64,000 nt of DNA, taken from NCBI GenBank assembly GCA_022577435.1, contig JAKOON010000023.1, positions 4,374,001-4,438,000 of the forward strand. Direction: 5' to 3'. The notes beneath the pieces were generated by a model. It made no database searches. It was not told the origin of the DNA and saw only the letters and a list, made by a program, of their open reading frames with translations. Shown here piece after piece: positions 13,201 through 24,500 of the stretch. A program made the position numbers and the translations under genes. How positions within the stretch are numbered: the first letter of the stretch is position 1; each line of letters begins with the position of its first letter. The stretch comes from Embiotoca jacksoni (Eukaryota; Chordata; Actinopteri; Embiotocidae).

Positions 13201-14914
13201 TTCAGTGACAAAGACATGACTCCTTAGTAATGCTTAAGTTGCTCCATGTCTGCTGGATCTGTTTATTTTTGCTAACATATATGCGCCAAATCAACTATAG
13301 AAAACTTATTGTGCCACAATTTAGCTGCTGCGAGATGCTCTCATGTAACTCCATTTTACAAAAATCTTCTTGTTTTATTCAATTTATTTTGCAAAGGCAA
13401 GAACTACACATTACAATCAGGGTCATAGATCTTTTTTTTATTCAGAGAACAATTTTTATATTAAATATGAACTTGTCAGCGATCACTGCATATTATAGTA
13501 TTTTAGAGGGACATATCACATGCACTGAAATGGTGAAGATCATGCTGTCTCTTAAATGGTAACCCTATATTTATTTGTAGAACTTTCAAACACAGGTAAT
13601 TGAATTTGCGTTACATAAGGCAAAGAAACACATTACAACATTTAAAGACGTAATCAAAAGCAAAATAAAAAGGTAAAACCCGCAAAAGCTAAATTAGTTT
13701 TCATACTTCTACTTCATTAGTCATATTTAAGTCAAGAAACAGCTGTGTTTGAGTTACCGGACACTGTTGGTCTTTTCATCTGCTTTAACTCTGCTGAAGG
13801 CCAGTCACAACTGTAAAATATTTTGTGTAAGTGTGTGAGGACAATTCATTCTATATGTAGTGCATGCTGACCTACAGTACACTGACATGACTGAACTGTG
13901 GCTTCGTTCCACCTCTACTTTTCCCCCCACGCTAATGCACGGGGTCAAATATCACATGTTTGTTTTAAGATTTCCCTTTTTGGTTTATTTGTCGAGAATG
14001 CTTGTAACCAGTTTCATAATGAGTGCAGGGTGTGACAATGAGTGAGCTACTTTCTTTTCACTTGCGCTCCAGATGTAACTGTTTTTTTTCTGCATTTTCG
14101 CAATGGCATCCTCCTGCTTTCTCATTCCAGTTTTCATATCCCCCCTCCTTACAGGCCATTGTCGGCACCGGAAAAACAATGAGGACTCTCCTGAAGCACG
14201 TCCAAGCCTTTAGGCCCAAAATGATCAAAGTAGCAGGGTAAGGAAAACAAAAACAAAAACCAGCCTAGTTGCCCTGCAGTGTGAATTACTCAATTTCCAC
14301 CTTCCAGTCTAGACACAGAGAGAAACAAAGACTGGAATAAGTGGCACAGGTTTCTAAATAATACTGCCTCTTCACTTCCTACACAGCAGTCAGGAACGGA
14401 TGTTGTAAAATAATATCTGCTTTTGTTTCCCCCAGACTGCTGGTGAAGAGAGTGCCACACAGTACGGGCTGTGTTCCTGACTGTATGTACCTGACCAACC
14501 CTCTTATGTGCTTATGAGTCAGTGGTTCATTCACACGTAGAACAATTGTTGCAGCTCGTTAGTCAGTGAGGCAGTGGACGATGGAAATATTTGCAGTTAA
14601 TGGTCCTCTTTGTAATTTTGTCCTTTCAGATGTTGGCTTTGAGATACCCAATCGTTTTGTGGTTGGATATGCCTTAGACTACAATGAGTATTTTAGAGAC
14701 CTCAATGTAAGTCATTGCCTTTTTTTAAATTTAATTTCAGACAGCAGCTCATAATGAGAGTCTAGTTACATTGACTGTCTTACATGCATCAAATCAATAC
14801 ATTTTTTTTAGTTGAATCTTGTGGAACTTGCTTATTTTCTACTTTCTTTTTTTTTTTTTTTTTTAGCACATTTGTGTGATCAGCGAAAGTGGGAAGATGA
14901 AATACAAGATTTAA
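7277..14914 (+). CDS. prtfdc1: Phosphoribosyltransferase domain-containing protein 1 (HPRT-like), complete gene
   Basis: A complete HPRT-family gene encoding 225 aa in nine exons: 7277-7324, 7549-7655, 9248-9431, 9918-9983, 12377-12394, 14155-14237, 14436-14482, 14630-14706 and 14867-14914. Exons 2 to 8 measure 107, 184, 66, 18, 83, 47 and 77 nt, the same as in vertebrate HPRT1. Recognisable segments are DDWPGYSLDLFSYPAHYSGD, VLKGGYQFCADLVDRIKAL, LIVE, IVGTGKTM, EIPNRFVVGYALDYNEYF and HICVISESGKMKYKI. HPRT converts hypoxanthine or guanine plus PRPP to IMP or GMP. PRTFDC1 is the vertebrate paralogue in which the catalytic Asp is Gly; human PRTFDC1 is also 225 aa and has very low activity. The start codon at 7277 gives the expected short N-terminus (MAEVAVQSERRSEGIV). 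Identity as prtfdc1 rather than hprt1 rests on the Gly, the length and the arhgap21 neighbour. Confidence 0.95.
7791..7808. repeat. (AT)n microsatellite
   Basis: Nine AT units in prtfdc1 intron 2, following a short A run. Confidence 0.9.
8118..8140. repeat. T23 homopolymer
   Basis: Uninterrupted T run in prtfdc1 intron 2. Confidence 0.9.
8531..8894. mobile_element. Nonautonomous DNA transposon (MITE-like), about 365 bp
   Basis: The left end starts TAAAGGTCCAGTGTTTAGGA. The right end, ATCCTACACACTACTCCTTTA, is its imperfect inverted complement, so about 20 bp terminal inverted repeats flank a non-coding interior. Interior phrases such as ACATAGGGAGCGGGTC, GACAAACCAAACACT and ACCGCTAGATG recall a high-copy element I associate with percomorph fish genomes (from memory, not searched). 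No transposase frame is present. The superfamily is not assigned. Confidence 0.75.
9984..12376 (+). other. prtfdc1 intron 4
   Basis: An AT-rich intron of about 2.4 kb. I see no exon, long repeat or RNA gene in it. Confidence 0.6.
12377..14237 (+). CDS. prtfdc1: prtfdc1 exons 5-6: PRPP-binding motif with altered acidic residues
   Basis: Exon 5 (12377-12394, NVLIVE) and exon 6 (14155-14237, starting AIVGTGKTMRTLL) join to form the PRPP-binding motif, residues 136-148. HPRT1 has LIVEDIIDTGKTM, in which the Glu-Asp pair contacts the PRPP ribose and Mg and the later Asp is the catalytic base. This gene reads E141-A142-I-V-G145-T-G-K. Human PRTFDC1 keeps the first Asp (LIVEDVVGTG), so the Asp-to-Ala change at 142 is an extra difference. 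The intron 12395-14154 contains one copy of a dispersed repeat. Confidence 0.9.
12895..13215. repeat. Dispersed repeat, copy A
   Basis: The core at about 13020-13143 shares blocks with a second copy in an arhgap21 intron at 46681-46795: AAGCTCAGATAAA-TTGCTG, then TTTAGCAG-A-AAAG-GCCAGAT. The left part, including CTAATATTTTGGTTCACTGT, resembles a common percomorph repeat (from memory). No coding capacity. Confidence 0.55.
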
Positions 14915-17250
14915 GGAGAGGTCGGCTAAAGAGGCGACTGTCACGCAGATGTCATCTAACAGCAAGCCCAGACATTTCCTTCGAGATGCCATTCACTTAC
15001 AGCTGCTTTCGTGACATCTGAGCTCAAGCATACCTGTCCTGTTATAACATTCCTTCTATCAAACTATTTTAACAACACACACTGACATTTAACTGGTAAT
15101 TTTAGCAGAGAAAGTACATATTGTGCTATATTTTAAAATTCTAACTTGATTGTCTGTGTTTACAAAGCTTAATCACATGGTAAATATTTAACGGTACAGA
15201 ACTGCTGCTGTCTGTTTTTTTTTCATCAGACTCTTAACAGAAATGCCATCTCAGTTATGAAGAACTTGATAATCAACAGAGGAAACTCATATAATAAAAA
15301 GGAGTAGATTTAGATTTTTTTTTAAAATTTTCTTCACTTGTGTGTTTCCTTTTTAATGTTTGTGGTAGTTCAGCTGCCACTTTTAACTCTCAGGGGCTAA
15401 CAATGTAGTTCTGTCAACACTGACTAACTTTTTTTCAGTATTTAATATAGTGTTGTCCTATCTCTATTTCATTATGAAGTTTAACATACAGCTAAGTACT
15501 TTTTACTCTGTAAGTTATGTTTCAGTATGTTCCCATGATTTTAGAATGCATTAAGAAATGCTTTTTTTTTTTTTTTTTTTTTTTAAATGTATTTGAAGTG
15601 GTTCCTTGGTTGGACTCACAATACAGAAAGGCCTTGTGTAATCTGTTTATCTCAGGCTGACAAAGGAGAGTTCTGAGTCCTTCTTATAAAATACATACAT
15701 GTCTATGGTGTTATATTGCTCTGATTTTATGTTAGTGATCTATAAAACTGTCTCCTTAATGGACTCCAAAACGTCTAAACCTTCTATTAACTGATGCATG
15801 ATTGCAGCTTTCTGATTCTAAGACTGACCAAAGCCGCAGCCTGAAACATCAGGTTACCATCCTTTGGTTCGAAAATGGGTTAACTGCAAATGAACGAGTA
15901 AAAGGAATAACAGTGAGTCAGTGGCGTTGAGCTGCTGTGCTCTTTGTATTCACCTGACATATGACTCCCAGTCTTCAAACAGGGAACACAAAGTGGCATG
16001 GATGCAAAACCGTTTTTCTCTTGACTGTGAGGATCTCATGGGGATTACAGTGAATTGACTCACTGGCCTCTTAACCGAATTGAGCTCCAACGGTAATATC
16101 TTGATGAAAATAGAATTTGCAATCCCTAGATTACAGTCAGTATGTTTTGGCAGTACTGGAAGAAGTATTCTGATCTTATTCTTAAGTAGAATTATCAATG
16201 CCACACTGGATAGAATACTCCATTACTCGTAGAAGTTACCCATATGATCAAAATCAAAGCAAAACATAAACAGGTATTTTTGTGAGGGAGAATATCATTG
16301 AATAGACATTTAAAAATTGTACCTTGTTAAAGTACTGGGTAAAATACACTTAAGCAACACTTTTTTTCCCCCCTTGTTCACAGACGTGCTGTGTCTGTGA
16401 GGTATCACTGAAATTTGTCTGACATTTACAAGTTGTTTTTTCTTTCCAATGTTTACATCCACAGTAGACCCTCTAAAAGTAGAAACTGGCTGGACAGGAC
16501 TGCTTTGTGAAAGTCTCCTCCCTAAAATGACCTCTGCAACAAAAGCTGCCAATCCCAAGAACAGGTGGCCCCTTATGTTGGAGAAGCATAAAGGGGACAT
16601 TTGTCAGGGCCTTGAGAATCAGTCCACTTATTTTTGTCTGCAGCTAAAGTCTGGTTTGAATATGTGTGGTAAAGGAGAGTCCGTATTTAATTTGATCTAT
16701 CTGCTTTGGGGGTTATTGCAGCACGATGAGAGCAAAGATTATGTGCAGTGTGGTATGTGTGAACTCGCATTCCTCATCCACTGCTGTATCCACATGCCAG
16801 CCCAGCTCGACCTCACTTTGAACCACGACATGTGACTCCTCGTTCACCCTTGTTTTGTATATTAAAGGAAAACGGGTAGTGTTTTGAAAATGCAGACTTC
16901 TCAGTGTTACTTCTACTTTGTCCAACTGAGAGTTGAGGGACTGTGTTATAGTCTCTCGACTGGATGAGCTCCATCGGAACGGTTAAAAAAAACACCACCT
17001 TTTTACAAGCGCAGCGGTGAATTTTTTTGTGAACTCGCGCCTGATTGGCCCTGTCAAATACAACACCGCTTCTGATTGGATGAGAGTGTCCTGTTGACCG
17101 AAGGTGGACTCCCAGAGAGTCGGGGAAAAAAAAAAAGAAAAAAAAAATTCCAGCTACAAAACTGCACCATGCGCCTCCACTGAGTGGGTTTGGATTAATC
17201 ACCGGGAAGTCGGTTGTACTCAAATTTAATAAATTACGACAACGCCTGAC
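14915..17250. other. prtfdc1 3' UTR and intergenic region
   Basis: An AATAAA poly(A) signal lies at 15293-15298, about 380 nt after the prtfdc1 stop, so a short 3' UTR is plausible. A T20 run follows at about 15561-15584. A 128-codon open frame at 16449-16835 shows no domain I recognise and is not called. No other gene is seen before the arhgap21 promoter area. Confidence 0.5.
17044..17079. promoter_or_regulatory. Paired inverted CCAAT boxes, putative arhgap21 promoter
   Basis: ATTGG occurs at 17044-17048 and again at 17075-17079, in the contexts CTGATTGGCC and CTGATTGGAT, 31 bp apart. That is about three helical turns, typical of NF-Y-bound promoters. The pair lies roughly 200 bp before a candidate first exon that ends in a good splice donor at 17346/17347. 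Promoter assignment is inference. Confidence 0.45.
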
Positions 17251-17346
17251 CACACAGGAGCGCCCACGCTATGATTTTACTTCGCCTTCTCGCTTTTATG
17301 GACAACTGCTGTCGCCTGCCTGTAATGACGCTTCTCCACTACACAG
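17250..17346 (+). other. Candidate 5' untranslated first exon of arhgap21
   Basis: The segment ends in a consensus donor (CACAG|GTAACT). It holds an ATG at 17271 opening a small frame (MILLRLLAFMDNCC...) that runs through the donor. The donor phase (1) does not match the phase-0 start of the second arhgap21 coding exon, so if transcribed it is more likely a leader exon with an upstream ORF. A second possible donor is at 17698/17699 (TGTAG|GTGAGT). The 5' boundary is arbitrary. Confidence 0.3.
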
Positions 17347-17964
17347 GTAACTTTGTTTAAACTCCAGGCGTTAGCACGGACGCTAATCGCTAAACAGCCT
17401 CTCGCCGCAGTTGGTTTAGTCGCTGCTTTTGACCCACTTTTGAAGGTTTACAGGCGGCGTTCATTAAACGCTCTACGTGGAAAAGACGCTGGAGGTTTCT
17501 CGTACGGACTTGTAGAGTTTTTCGTGGTGATATTTTATGTAAAGTAACAAAAGGCAAAGCTTCTTTTGTTGATCGCTTGAGAACAACAGCTCGACTCCCT
17601 CCGTTCGTGCTCGAGTTGCCCATCGGTCTCTCTAACAAGTAATTCACTCTTTAAAGCACCAAAACAGCCGATGTATCACGGCAATACAGACGGTGTAGGT
17701 GAGTTATACTTTTTTTTTTAACCACAGTTCCTATAAGTTTTTTTTTTTTTTGTAACTTAATTTCAATTGTGTTCATTTTGCCCTGCCTCCCGTTTGTGGT
17801 CCACTTGTTGCTTGCCATTCATTATGCAGCCTTGACCGTCCACGTTGTTGTGCTTCACGCTGTTGACAACTAGGCCAAATTGTTGTTGGGTAAATAATGC
17901 AGTGATGATATTGTTTGTCACAGCACTGTCTTCAAGATTTTCTCAAAATTTACGGTTATACTCA

Positions 17965-17984
17965 GTGTGTGTGTGTGTGTGTGT
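17965..17984. repeat. (GT)n microsatellite
   Basis: About ten GT units upstream of the first coding exon of arhgap21. Confidence 0.9.
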
Positions 17985-18493
17985 AGGAGTGTGTATTTAC
18001 CCTACGTGAAAACCTTTTATTACAGTTTTTTTGTTTTTTTTAAGTCTACTTGTGCTCATATTTCATCATTCAGTATTACATATTTATTAAGTCAGACTAT
18101 TTTACTGCTCCTGAGTATAATGGTCTGTGTAGATAAGACACAGAAACATCTGCCGGAAAGTCGAGTTTGGTTTAGACCCGTTGCATAATGCTGATTGTCC
18201 CGAATTGAGCACGGATGGTCCACTATTACAAACAACTGAGGTATTGATTCGTGTTGCTTTACAGACTCTTCAACAATGTGAAATGTTTTAACAGTGCAGT
18301 TTATTCACGAATATGCCTTTAATTAATCTAAACAAAATGCACTAATAATAACGTATCTCTCCCAAACAGATGGACTAAGAAATCCAGCAATAATGGAGGT
18401 GTAACTGAGAGCGGAAAACATTTTCCTCCATCCTGCTGGAGCTACCTTTTCGATGTGGGGGTTTACAGACGACAGGATTTTAAGTGAAGTTGA

Positions 18494-18565
18494 ATGATGG
18501 CATCTCGCTGGGTTCCTTCTTGTGAAGATGATGAGAGACAACAAGCAAGATCTTCTTTCTGTGAG
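18494..18565 (+). CDS. arhgap21: arhgap21 first coding exon
   Basis: Two ATGs stand in tandem (18494 and 18497), directly preceded in frame by a TGA at 18491-18493, so the start cannot lie further upstream in this exon. The exon encodes (M)MASRWVPSCEDDERQQARS... and ends at TTC TGT GAG|gtaaac in phase 0, matching exon 2. The human counterpart begins MATRRTGLSEGDGD, similar in length and position. A likely acceptor for the exon is at 18355-18368 (tctctcccaaacag). Confidence 0.75.
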
Positions 18566-21500
18566 GTAAACCCAACCAATCCGCAGCTCTGACTCGGTTC
18601 TTTGTGTGAATGATATTTAAATGGTGATCATGAAAGTGATTTTCAGGGCCGACTGACTGAGGCTTCAGTGCCTCCCCTCCTTCAGTTTAGTTTTGGTGGG
18701 GGAGTAATTTGTTTAACACTTGGGACCAGCTGTTTGTTCTTGTTACAACGCCTCTTTGGGTTGATTTGTTGATCTGTCGGAGGTTTCTTCCTGTTAAGAG
18801 GGAGGTTTTTTTTCTTCCCTCTGTTGGAGGTTTTTCTCCCTTAAAGGGGAGTTGTTTTTTTTCCCCTCCTAGCTTATGTGGGAATTGTTGAATTGTTGGG
18901 TTTCTCTGTATAATATTGTAAAGTCTTGCTGTAAGGACTTTAATGTGTTAAGTGCCATGAAATAACCTATGGTGTGATTTGGCGCTATATAAATAAAATT
19001 GAATTGAATTTGCTCTTGATCTCAACAATGCTTTAGTTATTTTCATCATAACAACCATCAGATTTATATATTTTTCCTGTTTTCTCGTGTGCCAGCTGAG
19101 GTTGATTGTTGTTTATAAGCAGCTCAAAAAACAGGTTTTGGTTGCAGAGCACCATGAAATTAAATTAAAAATTTTAATCAAACTCATCACTGGTGGAAGT
19201 GGGAGGAGACAATGGCGCTGAAGCAGTTTATTCAAGTCCCGTCTTTCAGATTTTTAAGCTGTGACCCCTGTAATACCAGACAGGACACCATCTGCTCCTC
19301 TGAAAGGTTGTTGCATGAATGAAGACCTTCATTTTAAACGAGGTAGCAACCCGCAGTCTTTGAAATTGAAGGGCACCTATTCATGGAATCTAAAGTTATC
19401 TTTGATTTCCTCCATTGCCTTTCATCTAGTATTCAGCTTGCCATTTAAGACTCCCATGTGTCAATGTGAATCGTCTGTAAATGAGGGATGTAAAGTTCAT
19501 TATGTTGTTACTTTGAACAGGCTAGATGTACTGAATTTGATTTTATAGCATTGGACAGAGCTCAGGGGAGCAAATAATGCCTCAACAAGATAGTAAATCA
19601 ATTACAAAGTAATAGAGTTGGTCTTATTAGGTTTGTGTTCTAATTTATTCACATGAATGAGTTTCGTCCAGAGGCCTGACATTAATATTTTTGGAAAGTC
19701 TTGAGAATCTAAATCAATTGAAGAAGTTCCTTTTCATATAGGATAAAAACAAGCACATTGATAAGAAACACAGCCGACTCGTAGATCGTGAAAACGACAC
19801 ACACTGAAGCACATATTCTACAGAGAAAGCCTGTCTTGCATCCCTGTTTTCGTTCATGGTCACAGCTAAGAAAACAAACTCGGATCATGTGCTTATCTTT
19901 GTTAACACAACCATCTGTGTACACCGTCTTCACTACTAAATAAATTGATTGAATGAACTGAATAGCACAGAGCAGTTCTGGTGCAGAAAATGGACACATA
20001 TCCCAAGAAAACAACTCAAGGCAATATACTGGCGTACATAACTTTTCATCACGTGACACAAAATAGAAAAATCTTTTACACAGTAGACGAGAAACATGTC
20101 TTAGTAAGTTTTAGTAGAGTAAATGGGAAAGTCTCAGTACAGTGTCGCGAGTGGAAATCCTTCCTTTAGCAGCCCTTCTAATAAGACTACCACACACACA
20201 CCAATTCATGTGCTAATTTTGAGCCGGAAACCCCCTGCAGTGTCTGGTGCTGGGATTTTCTGGAAATGATGACACTGAGGATTTAATTACTGCAGAATTT
20301 TTCTGGGTGGGTGATTATTCTTTTTTTTCTTTTAAATGTGTCTTAAAAAATTGTCATGACCTCGGTTGATGGGGATCAGTCAAAAGATGTTAATAACTAC
20401 ATATTCAGAGAAAAATGACCCTGTTGCCGTGGTAAACAAGAAGCAAGGATTACATTAAGAGCACGAGTTATTGTCCCAGACATAGTGAAGCCCATTTCGA
20501 GATTCTCATCAACTAACTTGGTTAAGATTAATGTAACCGAGGTCTTAAGATGATCATCATTTGATCATTCTGTATCACAGCAAATGGTATTTGGTGAATC
20601 TTCTGTTCCTTTTCCTGATAGTTTGTCTAACTTGCTCATCCATGTCTAATTCTGTACTAGTTATTCAGCCTTTTCTCTTCTTTTGATCTTTTCCCAACCA
20701 TTTTGGCGCTTGGTCCAGGAGAAAAGTTTCATTTTTGACAAGTAGTACATTTAAAAAAAGGAAATTAAATTATCTGTTGTCTAAATCAAAAATTTAGTTT
20801 TTGGAGATTGCTGGTGGTCTGATATATATATATATTTTTTTCCCCTCCACACTGGATTGTCTCATCTGCTTTATCTGCTGAATAGTGCATGGCATTCAAA
20901 CATTGCAGCTGAATCCAAATAGCAAAGTCCTTTTTCTACTTGGATTCCTCCAGTCCGATATCGTGTTAGCAGCACAGCAATTTTAGATTGGGTGTTGATC
21001 CGTCTGCTGTTGTGTGATTACGTCTATGGTACAATTTTCTATATTGGTCTACCTGCTGTTTAAGTTCCACTAAGACAACAGAATTGAGAGAGGAGTGAGA
21101 TAGATTATTGTTTTGGATGATGAAGCATGATCCATATTTAGCGCTGTAGGGGGCTATTGACAGACAGACTCCCCCGGTCCCCACGATCTTGGCTTCATTA
21201 AAGCTCAGTGTTTATGTCATTTAGGCAGGCTGCCTCTTACAGAACCCTCTGCGCAGGCATCATATGGCTAACTGATGGCAGTCGGAAGGGAAAATTGACG
21301 TTCAATTGGATAGAAGCAGTCTGTTACTTCCTGTTGCATTATGGTTGTGTCTGCAATGTCTCAGGAGAAAACAGAAGAGATGGACTGAATGATTCAGTTT
21401 TTCCTCATGGTGTACTAAAACATTCATGTCATCTCCAAATGGAAAAGCCTGTGTGGTTTTTTTTGGTGTGTGTGTTGTGTTTAGATAACTCGCATAGTAG

Positions 21501-24500
21501 CTTGAGCAGTGAGTCATTAGAGACGAACGAAACAAAAGGGGATATTTTAGAGCGCTGACTGAGGTTTTCCTTTTGAACAACTGCTCACTAAATATATTTC
21601 CTGAAAGCAAAACAATGTTCACAGATAAGTTATATTGGCAAAAGCAACTGTCCCATCATCTTTGAACATTTCTTACTAGTAGAACATATTTACAGTATAT
21701 TGACTAAAATGTAAATTTGCAGTGCACAGCTTTGGTGAAACTTTGTGAAAGAAATGTCATCAGGAAATCAAAATAATTTTGAGCCACCAATGAGAGTGCG
21801 ATGTATAAGCAGTACAATCTCTTTGTTAAAAGCTGCCGCGGCCTTTCTTTTAACAAAATGTTTTTATTCATTTAGATTTACCTATCCCTAATAATTCAGT
21901 GTTACCGAGCCCAGTAGATGCAGCATGGCGTCAGTATGGCTTATTCATGTACATTTGTTTTTGGCTTCTCTATTTGGATGGTAAATAAGTTTGGGAGCAT
22001 CTCTTTGTGTAATGCAATACCACTGTGGATTAATTTGATACATTATAAAGATACACTGACAGCTTTACTAACAAAAACAAATTCAGGGCTAGTTTATTAG
22101 ATTGCACCACTTTGGGCAAGTTTTCATATTATAGTGTTTGCTACCTGTATTTTTCTTTCTTTTTTATGCTACACAATTTTTGATTATACACAAAAAAAAA
22201 ATTATGGAAAGCTCAGGTAAGTGTGAAATTTGTTTATTGCTCAACTCTACAAGTAGCAAGATACATGCAATGTCCTCCGCTGTTAAGAGATACAAAGAGT
22301 CATGCTCTTTTTTTTTTTTGTGTGTGACAGTGCTAGAAATATTGTTATACAAGTGCCAGCATCTTAGAAAGGCATCCCACATAGACAGCAGCCACAGAGC
22401 TGTTCTGTCCCATCCATGTGTTACAACTGGAAGTGTGGCGTGCACAGAACGCACCACGTGTCTTCGTAGACTGAGTAATGATACTTCTAACCTTGTCCGG
22501 CACTACAAGGCTGGAACGCCCAGGGCGCACCAGTGGCCGTCTGTGTCATTATCTTAGGCTTTTTGCAGCCAAGTGCTTGGTTTGGATGGGATGTGGTGTA
22601 GAATTTAGCAGCCCACAGAGAACTAGGTTTCTTCACATATTAATGTTGTGTGCTTGTCTTTGTTTTTTTGTTTTGTTTGTTTTTTAGAGCTGATGTCATC
22701 TGGTGCTTGTAGTATGTCATTTGGTGATGTCAGCGGAGGGTTTTAGACAAACAGGCCATGCAGTCGGGTTTTATAATTGGTCTACATGTTAAAAAAATGG
22801 ACACGGCGGATATTCCAGTTTCTTTGTCAGTGGGTACCTTGCGTCTCGATGTCAAAATGTGCGGTGTGTAAACAGCTGTGCATCTACAGTGATTCCCCTG
22901 AAATTTAGGGGTGGTATTGGTTTGCCTGCCCTCTAATCTCCGTGGTGGGGGAACCACTGACGTAGTCTCCTTGTAATTTCTCGGAAGATGACCACATGTA
23001 CTGTGGATTTAGATCGGTACTTTAAACACGGGAACAAATGGTGAACCATTTGTCAAATAATAATAACTTTTGAAGAAAGTTATTTTTATTTTTTTTATGT
23101 TAGTGCATAAAGATAATGTGAGATAGTAAAGAACTTCAGTCTGAATGGATGAGAATGGATTTTAGTTTGTAGCCACAGCTGCTCTGTTGAAAGAAAATGA
23201 GGGAAAATGTCTTTCTAAAATGTTTATAGCTATCCAGGCCGCTCTGTGTTACTGTATAGTACCCAAACATTAGTACCTGATGCATTTGTCGGACTGTTTT
23301 TTTTTTTTATCTGTGGATTAATACACATTTGGTGCTTTGGGGAGTATTTATGGCAGGCAGATGTAAATACTCACAGGAGCACTACTGGATTAACCCAATA
23401 AACAACAGTTGCCAGTGTGGAGGTGTTGCGTATGGGTGTGTTTTCATTTATTTTCGGACAACAATAGAGGTTTGTGACTTTGAAGATAAAGCATGTCGTC
23501 TGATATCGTATATCATGCTGACTCTATAAACCCAAAGGACTGGTCACTTTTAATTTCCAAGAGATATCCAGCAGAAGAACAAATGCCTCCTGAAAACTTT
23601 CTCCCAGCGGCCTCACCCACTGCAAATATCAGTCTGGCATTCTGGTGATTCATAAATAGGCGAGAGGCATTCATTTGTGGGCAGGAAAAGATAGGTGTGT
23701 ATTTTGAAGTGGTTATTCCTTTCATGTGCTTTTCTTTGTCACCCCTTTTTTCCCATGTTATACTTTTCTCCTTTAAGTAGATTCCCCTTTGACCTCATTT
23801 CAGAGTTATTTGAAAGCAGTATTAATCTGGTCTATCGGGTTCAAACTGGAGTGTGTTCTCTTCCTTAATAATAGCAGTATTTGTTATTAAATAAGGGAAA
23901 AGAGGAAACCGTGTGAGAAATGCGCGTCTGGAATTTATTGTCCTGGAATGTCACAACAGTAACTCTGCAAGTGGCAATGATAACACTGCATGGCATGCGT
24001 CTGTCCCGAGGCCCACACCCCCTTCTGTCGTCCACGTCCACATTTAAAGATCAGAGGGTTGGAAATTGCTTTGTGCCCTGGCTGCTAAATCAGACTGTGT
24101 CTGGCTTGTCCTGGAGACATGAGGGCAACAATGCCGGCATTTTAAACATCCAGTTGATCTATAGTCATATCACCCAGCACTGGGTAGGGATTTAAATGTT
24201 TTCTAGTGTTGTGAAGGAACCCGGGGGCTTATACAGACACTGACTTCAGCATGGATGTCCTGGTAACCGAGAACAGCCAGAGCTTGGTCATACGCAGTAA
24301 AACAGTAAAACCTGTTTTGTAAGTTTCATCAAAATACATGGGTGTCAGCTGCACCTGTAGCTCTGTTTCCCAGCCAGCCAGAAGTGCAATGGGTTATCTC
24401 TCTCTCTGCAGTATGCGCATTTGAACTCTTTATGTGTACTCAATAGGTCACCTTGCCACTTTAAATAAGCTTTGATTCAAGTGAGTTGTCTCTTTCAGAA

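Noticed and set aside
7277..14914. Calling this gene hprt1
   Set aside because: The catalytic Asp is Gly, the protein is 225 aa and the gene neighbours arhgap21; all fit PRTFDC1.
16449..16835. 128-codon open frame between prtfdc1 and arhgap21
   Set aside because: No similarity to any family I know and no promoter or splice evidence; length is within chance for this region.
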